Position numbers and translations under genes: made by a program. Below are positions 8,221 to 17,232 of a DNA stretch of 64,000 bases, piece after piece (the first letter of the stretch is position 1; each line of letters begins with the position of its first letter). The stretch spans positions 33,315 through 97,314 of the forward strand of contig JAGVBZ010000037.1 of the NCBI GenBank assembly GCA_020059465.1. Reading direction: 5' to 3'. This DNA is from Brevinematales bacterium. Lineage in GTDB: Bacteria > Spirochaetota > Brevinematia > Brevinematales > GWF1-51-8. Under the pieces are notes generated by a model. The model ran no database searches, was not told the origin of the DNA, and saw only the letters and a program-made list of their open reading frames with translations.

Positions 8221-10062
8221 TTACTTATCCAGAATGATTTTCATCCGGCATTTCGCGCAGTCGAACTCCAAACGAAATTTCCGTTTCCCGTCATCGAGGC
8301 AGTACGGTTCCGTAAAATCCGATGTGTCCGAGGAAGTTATCTCTGGGGTGATCGGAAATTTGCCGCACCGGCCTAATTCATATTTCAGGCAGTAACGGGT
8401 CGTCATCACTGTCTCGCCGGTCAGATCCAATCCCGATTCCGCAGCGGGACGCAGGATTTTCACCCCGTGCCTCTCGTAAAAACGCCGTGCGAGACGGTTT
8501 AAAATATTTCCAGTAAAATCCAGCTCGGTCTCCGGATAAGGGATATTATTCTTTTCGATCATTATTTCTTTACGGGGGAATGCAGTCTCGCGGTTTTTTT
8601 CCAAAACTCCCGCCAGATTCCGCCGCGCGTCGTTGAGAACACTGACCGGAAAGAAGAATGGCTGCGATAGTTCGTCGCTGAATTTCCTGACACTGAAAAT
8701 CTCGTCCCCGAATTTCAGCAATTGTTTTTTTATAGTCTCCGATGCTTTTTCAGGATTCTGCGCTGGGATTTTCCCGCCCGTCAGGATATACTCTGCGGCT
8801 ATTCCGTCCTCGTCCAGCGCGCGCAGGATAAACCCGTCGGGGTGCTCGCCGAACCACAGATCGATATCAATTTTCCGTTCGATCTTCTTCCGTTTCAGTT
8901 CCTTGATGAAATCGTGATCGCTGTTCCGGTAGATTGTCAATCCGATTTTTATATAGCGGTTATCGTGCGGGAATACTTTCTTCCCCTCGGAAAAAAGGAT
9001 ATTTGTCCCGGCAAGAATGTTGTTGTCGTCGATATAGCATATCCCGTCGCCGTTATTAAGTTCTTTATCCCCCTCCAGCGTGAACCATTCCCTTCCCTTT
9101 GTGATTACCCTTCCGAGTGGTTCGCCGATCGACTTCTGGGTGTGCACTGAAATAATATCAGGCCTTCTGCCGTTGAGGAAGTAGGTAGAAAAACCTCGAT
9201 TGAAGCTCTTTTGCGGGTCGGGGGAAAATTCTACGGTAGAATGTCCGCTCGACGGCTTCCTGTAATCGGCTCCATCCATGATGCTGTCAAGATGCCGGCG
9301 GTAATAACTTACGACGTTCTTCACGTAGTTCTCGTCTTTCAGACGTCCCTCGATTTTAAACGATGTCACTCCGGCATTCATCAGCTCCTTCAAATACCCC
9401 GATAGATTGAGGTCTTTTAATGAAAGGAGGTATTTGTCCTTGATCAGCATCTTTTTATTCCGGTCAAGGAGGGAATATGTCATCCGGCAGGGCTGGGCGC
9501 ATTCGCCCCTGTTCCCGCTGCGCCCGTAGCAAGCGTAGCTGATATAGCATTGCCCGCTGTAGCTGATACATAGCGCGCCGTGAATAAATGTTTCAAGCTC
9601 AATCGATGTTTCTTTCCTGATTGCGACGATCTCGTCGAGGGTCAGTTCGCGTGCGAGAATAGCCCGGAAGAATCCGGCCTGTTCGAGGAACTTAACCCGT
9701 TCCGGGGTATGGTTATGTGTCTGGGTGCTCGCGATCAGGGGAATAGGCGGGATATCCATCTCGAGGATTCCCATATCCTGTACGATCAGTCCGTCCGCGC
9801 CCATTTCATACACCCGGCGTATTAAAGCTTCCGCTTCCGGGAGTTCGTGGTCGTATAGGATGGTATTCAGGGTGATGTAGACCCGAGCGCAGTAACGGTG
9901 TGCGAAACGGATCAGTTCGTCCAGTTCGGAGACGGGATTGGAGGCGGCGGCGCGTGCGCCGAAACTATCCGCCCCGATATATACCGCATCGGCGCCGCAT
10001 TTTACCGCAGCGATACCGCAGTCCTTATCGCGCGCGGGGGCGAGTAATTCTATCTCATGCAT
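8221..10062 (-). CDS. peptidase U32 family protein (RlhA/TrhP-like RNA hydroxylase)
   Basis: The 613-residue protein starts ELLAPARDKDCGIAAVKCGADAVYIGA, the TIM-barrel opening of the U32 family. It keeps the Cys cluster GQCYISYACYGRSGNRGECAQPCRM and has a long C-terminal extension with LKYELGRCGKFP and FDCAKCRMKI, likely a further metal site. Length and extension resemble E. coli RlhA (23S rRNA C2501 hydroxylation) more than the shorter tRNA enzyme TrhP; that choice is inference. Despite the family name these proteins are now linked to prephenate-dependent RNA hydroxylation. It starts 8 nt after the upstream lipoprotein gene. Only a weak ribosome-binding site is visible, so translation may be coupled. 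Confidence 0.85.
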   Translation of the reverse strand: MHEIELLAPARDKDCGIAAVKCGADAVYIGADSFGARAAASNPVSELDELIRFAHRYCARVYITLNTILYDHELPEAEALIRRVYEMGADGLIVQDMGILEMDIPPIPLIASTQTHNHTPERVKFLEQAGFFRAILARELTLDEIVAIRKETSIELETFIHGALCISYSGQCYISYACYGRSGNRGECAQPCRMTYSLLDRNKKMLIKDKYLLSLKDLNLSGYLKELMNAGVTSFKIEGRLKDENYVKNVVSYYRRHLDSIMDGADYRKPSSGHSTVEFSPDPQKSFNRGFSTYFLNGRRPDIISVHTQKSIGEPLGRVITKGREWFTLEGDKELNNGDGICYIDDNNILAGTNILFSEGKKVFPHDNRYIKIGLTIYRNSDHDFIKELKRKKIERKIDIDLWFGEHPDGFILRALDEDGIAAEYILTGGKIPAQNPEKASETIKKQLLKFGDEIFSVRKFSDELSQPFFFPVSVLNDARRNLAGVLEKNRETAFPRKEIMIEKNNIPYPETELDFTGNILNRLARRFYERHGVKILRPAAESGLDLTGETVMTTRYCLKYELGRCGKFPITPEITSSDTSDFTEPYCLDDGKRKFRLEFDCAKCRMKIILDK

Positions 10063-10070
10063 CTTGTTTT

Positions 10071-10679
10071 TTATTGTGCTATTCCCGAAAGTAAAGGAAT
10101 ATTTCCGACTTCGGTTTCTGTGATTATTTTCGCGGTTGCTGAAACATCAATCTTGAGATTGATCCTCTGCAATCCCAACCCGGAAACACCCGCCCGGATA
10201 ATCAGGGCATAGTAATCCGAATACAGGAGCGCCCGGATAAGTATCGGTTTTGACAGGGTCGCAGTATACGATCCTTTCACCGTCTGGAAGGGAGATATAA
10301 TCAGATTTGTGAACACGAATACGGTCTGGTTCGTGTCGTCGACATAGGGATATGCGCCTGATGGATAAAGAATTGTCTGTCCGGGTTGGGCAGTGTAATT
10401 TGTACTGACGGCGAACGAAACAGTCACCGAATTATTCTCCAGGTTAGAGATCGAATACTCCAACTTCAATTCCTGAATAACAACGGTTTCGGGAATAACG
10501 GTTTTCATATCGTTTATAACCGTCAGTTCGGAATAATAATTGGTAGAGGAAAAGATCCCGAAGTTGAAAGCTGTCATGGGGAAAAGCATGGAAAACCGAT
10601 CGTTGAGCAGCAGAGTAGAGGACATCCGGCAGCCCGCAAAAATAATGGAAACCAGAATAATTATTTTAAATGTTTTCAT
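10071..10679 (-). CDS. lipoprotein, unknown function
   Basis: AGGAG sits 5 nt before ATG. The 202-residue product has a lipobox (SIIFAGC, Cys17) and no family I recognise. The mature part is mostly beta (VIQELKLEYSISNLENNSVTVSFAVSTN), suggesting a small beta-sandwich anchored to a membrane. It lies between the outer-membrane-protein gene (8-nt gap) and the U32 gene in the argG operon. Partnership with the upstream outer-membrane protein is plausible but unproven. Confidence 0.65.
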   Translation of the reverse strand: MKTFKIIILVSIIFAGCRMSSTLLLNDRFSMLFPMTAFNFGIFSSTNYYSELTVINDMKTVIPETVVIQELKLEYSISNLENNSVTVSFAVSTNYTAQPGQTILYPSGAYPYVDDTNQTVFVFTNLIISPFQTVKGSYTATLSKPILIRALLYSDYYALIIRAGVSGLGLQRINLKIDVSATAKIITETEVGNIPLLSGIAQ

Positions 10680-10687
10680 TTTTACTC

Positions 10688-11485
10688 CTATAAAAGGGGA
10701 ATTTCGAGAGAAATATATGGCAATATAGGCAGAGAGAAAACGTCCGACGCGCCTGTACCGTATTTTAATTCAAATCCCGGGTATGCAATACCTGCAGTAA
10801 TAATCACAGCCTTCAGGTCGAAACAGATGCCTCCTCCAAGCGTCAGGTCGCCGGGCGTATTCAGTCCGATTAACGATCCGGAGCTTACGGGCGCAATCTG
10901 CTGCATGTGAATAAAATAGCCAGCCTCTAAGAAAAATGTCACGAAGTCCATCTGAATATCCGCCCCCAATACGGGGCGCAGGAAGGAATCCCATCCCGTT
11001 TTATTGCCCAGCAGCTGCGATTCAAGTATGATGTAAAAATGGATGGGTTTTAAGTCGATCCCGAAACTTCCCTCAAAGAGGATGGATGTAAAATTGAAGT
11101 CCGCGCTGACGATGGTTGCGGCTCCGGCAAGCTGCCCGTTGATCAGGTCGATCAGCAGCTTTTCGCCGGTGAATTCTAAGTAGCGGATGGATAACGACAT
11201 CGCAAGCGGGCTTGCCGGAATATCCCACCCGAGTTTGACGCCGCCGTTAAATAGACCGACAATATAGAGTGGAAATGACGAGTTGACTGAAACCGCAAAT
11301 CCGGACCCGAGCGGAAGGTTTAAGCGCAGATCCAGAGGACGGTAACTGAGCGCCTCTAAAGTTAGAATATGGGTGGTATCGATAAACGGAGTATCTGCTG
11401 TGAGAAGCCGGCCGGCACCCGCAAACGCGGAAACAGTTGATGAGAAACAAAGTATAAGTATAAGTAAGGCTTTAAAAAACTTCAT
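10688..11485 (-). CDS. outer-membrane beta-barrel-like protein
   Basis: The track start at 11605 lies inside argG. The real start is ATG 11485, with CAGGAGA upstream and the signal peptide MKFFKALLILILCFSSTVSAFA. The 265-residue product has alternating hydrophobic/polar strands, aromatic residues at strand ends (LSIRYLEFTGEK, FFLEAGYFIHMQQ) and a short final strand (LPYISLEIPLL), consistent with a small barrel. Specific function is unknown. The ATG is separated from the argG stop by one nucleotide, so translation is probably coupled. Confidence 0.65.
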   Translation of the reverse strand: MKFFKALLILILCFSSTVSAFAGAGRLLTADTPFIDTTHILTLEALSYRPLDLRLNLPLGSGFAVSVNSSFPLYIVGLFNGGVKLGWDIPASPLAMSLSIRYLEFTGEKLLIDLINGQLAGAATIVSADFNFTSILFEGSFGIDLKPIHFYIILESQLLGNKTGWDSFLRPVLGADIQMDFVTFFLEAGYFIHMQQIAPVSSGSLIGLNTPGDLTLGGGICFDLKAVIITAGIAYPGFELKYGTGASDVFSLPILPYISLEIPLL

Positions 11486-11486
11486 T

Positions 11487-12683
11487 CTATTTTCTCCTGT
11501 GCTTCGCGCCGTATACCTGCATCGGCAGGCCGTACAGCTTGATGAACCCGATCGCGTCCTTCTGGTCGTACCCGCTTCCTTCCTCGAACGTCGATAAATT
11601 GACATCGTAGAGGGAGTCCGCGGATTGCCTCGATGCGGGGGTAATATTACCCTTGTATAGTTTAAGCTTCACCTTGCCGTTGACGACATCCTGCGTCTTA
11701 TCGAAAAACGCGGTCATCGCATCGAACAGGGGATGATACCATTTCCCGTTATAGATCATTTCGGCATAAGTTAATTCCATAATCTGCTTATAGTGCATCG
11801 TATCCCGTTCGAGAGTGATGCTTTCGAGCGCCTTATGCGCCTCGATCAGGATCGCCCCGCCGGGTGTTTCATAGACACCGCGCGATTTGATGCCGACAAG
11901 CCGGTTTTCCACCAGATCGACAAGCCCGACGCCGTTCCGGCCGCCGATCTTATTCACCTCGCAGAGAAGTTCGTACGGTTTCATCCGCTTACCGTTGACA
12001 CCGACCGGGATGCCTTTTTCAAATTCGACCTCGACATACTCAGGTTTATCCGGCGCGTCCGACGGGTCGACTCCCATCAGGAACATCGACTTGTCGTACT
12101 CGTTCGCGGGGTCTTCGAGGATGCCGCCCTCGTAGGAAATATGCATCAGGTTCGCGTCCATACTGTAAGGTTTTTCCTTCGATACCGGGATCGGGATATT
12201 GTTCGCCTTGGCGAAATCGATGAGATCGTTCCGCGCTTTGAAGAAGTCGTCCATCTTCCACGGTGCGATTATTTTCAGATGGGGAGCGAGGGCCCTGAAC
12301 GTCAGTTCGAACCGCACCTGATCGTTTCCCTTACCGGTGGCGCCATGGGATACCGCCTCGGCGCCTTCCTTCAGCGCGATCTCCACATGCCGCTTCGCGA
12401 TCAGGGGACGCGCGAGGGATGTGCCCAGCATATATTTATATTCATAGACGGCATTCGCCTTGATAGCGGGGAATATCGCGTCCGTTACAAATGTTTCCTT
12501 CAGGTCTTCTATATAAACTTTGCTTGCCCCGGTGCGTAAGGCTTTCTCGCGTACAGCGTCCCAATCCTCTTCCTGTCCGAGGTCTGCAGCGTAGGCGATG
12601 ACTTCCGCATCGTATTTCTGTTTCAGCCATGCGAGTATTACGGATGTGTCCAAGCCGCCGGAATAAGCCAGCACGATTTTCAT
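11487..12683 (-). CDS. argG: argininosuccinate synthase
   Basis: The 398-residue protein begins [19 protein letters not shown], with the PP-loop SGGLDTS that binds ATP. It continues with [11 protein letters not shown] and APWKMDDFF, all standard for ArgG. It joins citrulline and aspartate in arginine synthesis. AAGGAGATCAAT precedes ATG 12683, and a near-consensus promoter lies just upstream. argH and the other arg genes are not in the window. Instead the operon continues into an outer-membrane protein, a lipoprotein and a U32 protein, an unusual set of partners. Confidence 0.97.
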   Translation of the reverse strand: MKIVLAYSGGLDTSVILAWLKQKYDAEVIAYAADLGQEEDWDAVREKALRTGASKVYIEDLKETFVTDAIFPAIKANAVYEYKYMLGTSLARPLIAKRHVEIALKEGAEAVSHGATGKGNDQVRFELTFRALAPHLKIIAPWKMDDFFKARNDLIDFAKANNIPIPVSKEKPYSMDANLMHISYEGGILEDPANEYDKSMFLMGVDPSDAPDKPEYVEVEFEKGIPVGVNGKRMKPYELLCEVNKIGGRNGVGLVDLVENRLVGIKSRGVYETPGGAILIEAHKALESITLERDTMHYKQIMELTYAEMIYNGKWYHPLFDAMTAFFDKTQDVVNGKVKLKLYKGNITPASRQSADSLYDVNLSTFEEGSGYDQKDAIGFIKLYGLPMQVYGAKHRRK

Positions 12684-12712
12684 ATTGATCTCCTTCTTGG
12701 TAATTCGCGTTA

Positions 12713-12741
12713 ATTATATACTATTCCGGTAAAAAAATCAA
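12713..12741 (-). promoter_or_regulatory. argG operon promoter
   Basis: Minus strand TTGATT, 17 nt, TATAAT. I see no obvious ARG box around it. Confidence 0.7.
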
Positions 12742-12767
12742 TATGGAAATAAAATACGTATGTAAAA

Positions 12768-12796
12768 TTGAAATTTCAGTAAAATCAGGGCATACT
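12768..12796 (+). promoter_or_regulatory. promoter of the transglutaminase-like gene
   Basis: TTGAAA, 17 nt, CATACT, divergent from the argG promoter and 29 nt before the ATG. Confidence 0.4.
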
Positions 12797-12825
12797 ATGA
12801 TATCAAATTGAAGGAGAATGCCAGG

Positions 12826-14100
12826 ATGCGAAAAACACAGATTATCGCGGTTTTTATAACGGCATTGATGGGGATATACGTATCATGTGCGCCTGTTCCG
12901 GGCGAGCCTGCCCCCGCAGCCTCGATAAATCCCTTCCAGCTTTACATTCTTTCGTGCAGTTCGAATATGATCGGGTTCTCATGGACTTCCACAAACGGCG
13001 CTACAGGATATATTCTATCCTATTCGACCAGTTCCAACGGGACTTTCAGCGAATTATACTCCGGAAGCGGTCTCTCCTACAGCCAGTATGGGCTTTCCCC
13101 GGACACCACCTATTATTATAAACTTTCCGCCTCCTTCGGGGGTACGGAATATTCTCTGCCGATGTATGCAATGCGGACTATGCCGGTTCAAATGACCTTC
13201 GGCGGTGTGACCGTCAACGGGTTTATCAGTAATCTTACGGCAGGGCAGATGAAGACATATTCGATCTATGCGAAAAATGTGAAAATTACAAGCGGCACGG
13301 TCAGCAATTTCGTCGCCGATTCATATTTTACTATCACAGGTACGAATTATTCGGTGGACTATCCGCGTCTCGCGATCAGCATCCAGTCCCCGGACTTATC
13401 AAACACGATGTGGTATTATATCGATAGTAAGGGCTATTTCGAGCAGAAGATATTTATGCGTTACGGCGCGGGCACATACACAGTAAAAGTCCTGAACGGG
13501 CCTCATCCCGACGGGTACTGGTATGTTGCGGCGGTGATGTGGGCGGTCAATTCCCGTACAAACGATTTCCGCTACCTGATGCCGTCGGGGATGGTACAGT
13601 CGCTCGACCCGAGAATCCGCGCGCTTGCGTTCCAGCTCGCAGGAGCGGTGTCGGTGATCTCTAACAAAGCACGTATTATTCACGATTATATCGTAAAAAG
13701 CATTTATTACGATCTCGAAGTCTTAAACGGGGTCGATAAACCGATGGACGCAGTATCGTGCTATCTCCGGGGTTCCGCGGTTTGCGCGGGATATTCGTTC
13801 TATTATGCCGCATTACTGAGAGCCCTCGATATTCCCGCTATGTACGTCCGCGGAATGGCAGGCGGTTCTACTACTATCAATCATGCATGGAACGAGGTTT
13901 ACTGGGGTGGGTCATGGCATATTGTCGATACGACATGGGACGACCCGTTAATAAACGGGCATAGCGATTATCCCGACGGGTATAACCTGAGATGGAAGTA
14001 TTTCGATATACCGGAAGTATTATTCCATGACGACCATACCAACGAGTCGCCTGTCGCGTATTATTCGTTGGATATTCCCGGAGAAGAAGGGGAGTATTAG
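12826..14100 (+). CDS. transglutaminase-like lipoprotein with N-terminal Fn3-like domain
   Basis: ATG 12826 (MRKTQIIAVF) is preferred to TTG 12808 because AAGGAG lies between them. The 424-residue product has a lipobox (MGIYVSC, Cys21) and one Fn3-like domain (~residues 35-120, SSNMIGFSWTSTNGATGYILSYST). A transglutaminase/protease-like core follows, with Cys in SAVCAGYSFYYAALLRALDI, His in INHAWNEVYW and Asp in HIVDTTWDDP. This is the Cys-His-Asp triad of the transglutaminase-like superfamily, whose bacterial members are mostly peptidases or cross-linkers of the envelope. It is probably membrane-anchored outside the cytoplasm. Substrate unknown. Confidence 0.82.
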   Translation: MRKTQIIAVFITALMGIYVSCAPVPGEPAPAASINPFQLYILSCSSNMIGFSWTSTNGATGYILSYSTSSNGTFSELYSGSGLSYSQYGLSPDTTYYYKLSASFGGTEYSLPMYAMRTMPVQMTFGGVTVNGFISNLTAGQMKTYSIYAKNVKITSGTVSNFVADSYFTITGTNYSVDYPRLAISIQSPDLSNTMWYYIDSKGYFEQKIFMRYGAGTYTVKVLNGPHPDGYWYVAAVMWAVNSRTNDFRYLMPSGMVQSLDPRIRALAFQLAGAVSVISNKARIIHDYIVKSIYYDLEVLNGVDKPMDAVSCYLRGSAVCAGYSFYYAALLRALDIPAMYVRGMAGGSTTINHAWNEVYWGGSWHIVDTTWDDPLINGHSDYPDGYNLRWKYFDIPEVLFHDDHTNESPVAYYSLDIPGEEGEY

Positions 14101-14136
14101 GGGCTTCAGACTGATTCAACAGAAAGCGCCGGAAAC

Positions 14137-14601
14137 TTATTTTCTGAGTGCGTCAAGTAACTCGCTGATAGTAACTTTCAATGCAGGATGGATAAAATCG
14201 GGCGCGATATCGGCGAGAGGCCTCAATACAAATTCCCGTTTATGCATATCGGGATGCGGGATAATGAGCGGATTGATGCCGTCGTTGTCGAACAAGGTGA
14301 TGCCGCCGTAAAACAGTATATCCAGGTCGATGACGCGCGGACCCCAACGGGCGACCCGTTGTCTGCCGAGGTTTTGTTCGATATTTAGCAATTCCGATAA
14401 TAGGTGCGCCGGCTCGAGTTCTGTCTCCCCCTCGATAACCATATTGATAAAATCGGGCTGATGCGTAAACCCGTACGGCGGAAAATGATAGGGTTTCGAA
14501 TAACGGGTAATGGTCATCAGTTCGCACATTTTTTCCAGCGCCTGGCGGATATACTTTTTACGGTTTCCCAGATTTGAGCCGATACCTATGTATACCTTCA
14601 T
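14137..14601 (-). CDS. folK: 2-amino-4-hydroxy-6-hydroxymethyldihydropteridine pyrophosphokinase
   Basis: This 154-residue protein has the HPPK signatures YIGIGSNLGNRKKYI, PDFINMV, EQNLGRQRVARWGPRVIDLDILFYGG (the catalytic DLD-type Asp pair) and IPHPDMHKREFVL. It transfers pyrophosphate from ATP to the pterin in folate synthesis. Length is normal. It is not next to folP or folB and stands alone on the minus strand. Confidence 0.96.
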   Translation of the reverse strand: MKVYIGIGSNLGNRKKYIRQALEKMCELMTITRYSKPYHFPPYGFTHQPDFINMVIEGETELEPAHLLSELLNIEQNLGRQRVARWGPRVIDLDILFYGGITLFDNDGINPLIIPHPDMHKREFVLRPLADIAPDFIHPALKVTISELLDALRK

Positions 14602-14700
14602 TCGCCACCTCTCGGGATATTATAGTACGAATTACGGAAATTTTCAATATTGCCCTAGAGAAAGGATTAAATTCAGATTATATTGAGATCCGGAAAAAAC

Positions 14701-15324
14701 ATGATTGATATCGTTTCATTTATCATTATCTCTGCGGCTGCGCTGGTGCTTGTTTTCGGGTATATATTCGGCAGGAAGATCAACCTTCGCCTGTCCCGCG
14801 AGGTATCCAAGGAGTTGGAAAGAATTTTCGCCCCCAAGGATCAGACCTATGTCTGGATCGGCGGGTTGATCGGGTTCCGGGCCGCGTATGTAGTCGAAGG
14901 CCTTACCTACCTGAAAATAACCATGCTGATGCTGCCGCGCCACAGCATACTCTACTACCCGATCTCGAAGCTGACGTCGCGGAACGACCGTCTATGGGTG
15001 GATTGGGGGCTAAAGCAGGATCCGGGGTTTGAATTTCATATAGCCGAATATAAATCGCGGAGACTGATATCGGAGATAGAGAAAAACCCGCGTCTGACAA
15101 GGGGCGAGGGGATAGTCGGTAAGTCAAAAGTTGTCTTTCTCTACGATGAGAACGGGAAAAAAGCAATGGACGAATTCCTGAAGGGGACGGATCAATTAGG
15201 GTTTATCTATTTCAAAATGGGAGGAGAAAAGAAATCGGCGGGGCTGTACTGCTATTTAAATATTGCTGAATGGAAGGACGCTATTGAAAAAGCGGCGTTA
15301 TTTATCCGAAAGAAGGCGGGATGA
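14701..15324 (+). CDS. membrane-anchored protein, unknown function
   Basis: I place the start at ATG 14701 (MIDIVSFIIIS) rather than TTG 14683; neither has a strong ribosome-binding site. The 207-residue product has one N-terminal membrane helix (IVSFIIISAAALVLVFGYIFG). A soluble domain with mixed alpha/beta pattern follows (YVWIGGLIGFRAAYVVEGLTYLK, WVDWGLKQDPGFEFHIAEYK). I do not recognise the family. It faces folK divergently and ends about 250 nt before mcsA. Confidence 0.6.
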   Translation: MIDIVSFIIISAAALVLVFGYIFGRKINLRLSREVSKELERIFAPKDQTYVWIGGLIGFRAAYVVEGLTYLKITMLMLPRHSILYYPISKLTSRNDRLWVDWGLKQDPGFEFHIAEYKSRRLISEIEKNPRLTRGEGIVGKSKVVFLYDENGKKAMDEFLKGTDQLGFIYFKMGGEKKSAGLYCYLNIAEWKDAIEKAALFIRKKAG

Positions 15325-15397
15325 TGCAATTCACATGAATCGGGCGGATGAATTGACGACATTTCGATATAAGTATCTCAGTAATATGAATCTTCTA

Positions 15398-15466
15398 TTG
15401 ACAAAACACCGAATCTTCATTATCTTATAGTGATTGATTTAATTCTGTAAAATATTAGGGTATAAT
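15398..15466 (+). promoter_or_regulatory. two candidate promoters for mcsA-mcsB-clpC in a 251-nt intergenic region
   Basis: P1 is TTGACA (15398), 17 nt, TATCTT (15421). P2 is TTTAAT (15438), 17 nt, TATAAT (15461). Between P2 and the mcsA start lies a ~110-nt leader without a clear structure. I see no CtsR heptad operator (GGTCAAA direct repeats) or HrcA CIRCE element. Confidence 0.55.
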
Positions 15467-15575
15467 ATATATAAGCAGTTTTAGAGTGTTTTCTATTTAG
15501 TTTTTTTCAAAGTGAAACGATAATTTTATGATAGACGCGTGAATGAGGAGGGTATCATCTTAACGGGAGGGAATT

Positions 15576-16193
15576 ATGCTTGATAGAGGTGATTCGTCAA
15601 AATGCAGTATATGCGGAAAAGAAGATTCTGTGATATTTGTAAAAATTGTTTCCGGTGATAAAATAGAGCAGAAGGGATTATGCGCCGGTTGCGCTATAAA
15701 GTACCTTCAGGATAAGGATAATATTAAGGAGTTGAATTTCGTAGACCAGAAACTCCTGCATGTTATCGAGGAGATGAAAGACCTTTTAACGGGAATAATT
15801 TCGAATATAAACCTGATTGGAATGAAAATGAAACCTGAAAACTCAGACCAGAAGCAAACCAGCGAAAATCACGGACAGGAATGTTCGTATTGCGGATTGA
15901 AATTCGAGCAGTTCAAGGAAACCGGCATGCTGGGCTGTCCCGAATGCTACAGCACGTTTAAAGAGTACATCGGGGAATTTGTATTCGAATTGGAACGCGG
16001 GACCAGCCATAAAGGAAAGATGCCGAAAAAGTTTGCCAAACTCTATCTTCTGAAACAGGAGATCCTTTTCCTGAATAATAAGCTTGAGAAGTTATTATTC
16101 AACGAGGAGTATGAGGAGGCTGAAAAGGTCAAGAGGAAACTGGAGAAACTGATCGGAAATTTCGATACAAGACGGCATGATGAGATCCATTGA
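15576..16193 (+). CDS. mcsA: McsA-like zinc protein with UVR motif
   Basis: The 205-residue protein has two Cys pairs near the N-terminus (CSICG and CAGCA) and two in the middle (CSYCG and CPECY). It ends in a UVR-type helical motif (LFNEEYEEAEKVKRKLEKLIG). This is the McsA layout: zinc-binding modules plus a UVR hairpin that engages McsB and ClpC. AACGGGAGGGAATT precedes the ATG. Its last 17 nt overlap mcsB, and clpC follows, so the three form one stress/proteolysis operon. Confidence 0.88.
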   Translation: MLDRGDSSKCSICGKEDSVIFVKIVSGDKIEQKGLCAGCAIKYLQDKDNIKELNFVDQKLLHVIEEMKDLLTGIISNINLIGMKMKPENSDQKQTSENHGQECSYCGLKFEQFKETGMLGCPECYSTFKEYIGEFVFELERGTSHKGKMPKKFAKLYLLKQEILFLNNKLEKLLFNEEYEEAEKVKRKLEKLIGNFDTRRHDEIH

Positions 16194-17208
16194 ATTTCCG
16201 AAAAGCGTGAAACGGCGCAAGAACAGGCTCGATAATTTTACTTTTTCCTCCAGGGTTCGGATAGCCAGAAATCTCGAAGGTTTGATGTTTCCTCATTTCC
16301 TGAAAGAAAAGGATAAAAACGAAATCGACGAGAAGTTGACGGATAAAATAAAGGAAATGCCGTACCGTTTGAATACGTTAAGCTTCGATGAGATTCCGCA
16401 TGCGCAGGTCATGGTCTATGTGAGTACCAATGTGATTACGCAGGAGTTTATCCGGAACGGCAGAAAAATGATTTCGGATATGACCGGGGATTGGATCATA
16501 CTGATTAACGAGGACGATCATCTCCGGATATTTGCTATAGAGAAAGGGTATAATATTAGTAAGATATATCAGCGTCTGGCCGACGTAATGGGTTCGGTAG
16601 AGGATAAAGTGGATTTTGCGTTCGATGAGAAATACGGGTATCTGACCTCCTCTATTTTGAATATCGGCACAGGGCTTCGTCTGTCCGTATTGGTGAATTT
16701 ATACGGGATGATGGCCAGTAAGCAGATTCACGCGTTTACCGAAAGTGTGAATAGTATCGGTTACTCGGTAGCCAACGCCGGGGGAGATAAGTCCGCGAGC
16801 GGGCTTTATTATATCTCGAATATCTATTCGATCGGCTTGTCCGAGGACGATATGGTAAACGAATTTGAGGAAATGATCAGCCGGTTATATCATCTTGAGA
16901 TGGAAATGCGGCGCGTTTACTTCGGCAAACGTCAGGAGCGCGAGATTGTTTTCGAGGAGATTTTCGAACTGAAGAACCGCGACAAGATCGGATGGAGCGA
17001 TATGCTCTACTATATCTCCCTGATTGATTCGCTGAACGGGAAATATCTCGCAATCAGCGATAGAGACGAGCTTAGAACGCTTGTTGTACAGGGTACTGAC
17101 GATTATCTGATATACCGGAATAATATTCCGGCTGAAAATACAGCGTCTGAGAGAATGGAATTGTTTAAAAGAATTATCTCTCAGATTAAGTACAAATCGG
17201 TCGCATAA
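16177..17208 (+). CDS. mcsB: McsB-like protein arginine kinase family, active site altered
   Basis: The 343-residue protein belongs to the phosphagen/protein-arginine kinase family: SSRVRIARNL, LINEDDHLRIF and YLTSSILNIGTGLRLSVLV align with McsB motifs. In characterised McsB the last motif reads TSCPTNVGTG with a conserved Cys, here replaced by Ser159. The RGxYGEGSEA loop that supplies an ATP-contacting Arg and a catalytic Glu is replaced by ANAGGDKSAS. The C-terminal phospho-arginine-binding region is also not recognisable. It may be a weak kinase or a pseudokinase serving as an adaptor with McsA and ClpC. Orthology to mcsB is supported by the mcsA-mcsB-clpC order. Start could be 16177 or 16180. 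Confidence 0.85.
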   Translation: MMRSIEFPKSVKRRKNRLDNFTFSSRVRIARNLEGLMFPHFLKEKDKNEIDEKLTDKIKEMPYRLNTLSFDEIPHAQVMVYVSTNVITQEFIRNGRKMISDMTGDWIILINEDDHLRIFAIEKGYNISKIYQRLADVMGSVEDKVDFAFDEKYGYLTSSILNIGTGLRLSVLVNLYGMMASKQIHAFTESVNSIGYSVANAGGDKSASGLYYISNIYSIGLSEDDMVNEFEEMISRLYHLEMEMRRVYFGKRQEREIVFEEIFELKNRDKIGWSDMLYYISLIDSLNGKYLAISDRDELRTLVVQGTDDYLIYRNNIPAENTASERMELFKRIISQIKYKSVA

Positions 17209-17232
17209 AAAGGACCGGGGAGAAGGTTATAT

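Noticed and set aside
11793-12539. 248-residue plus-strand ORF antisense to argG
   Set aside because: It lies entirely within a strongly supported gene, is rich in Arg/His/Asp as expected for an antisense frame of this codon usage, and has no family motif.
15325-15575. CIRCE or CtsR operator before mcsA
   Set aside because: I looked for TTAGCACTC-N9-GAGTGCTAA and for tandem GGTCAAA heptads and saw neither.
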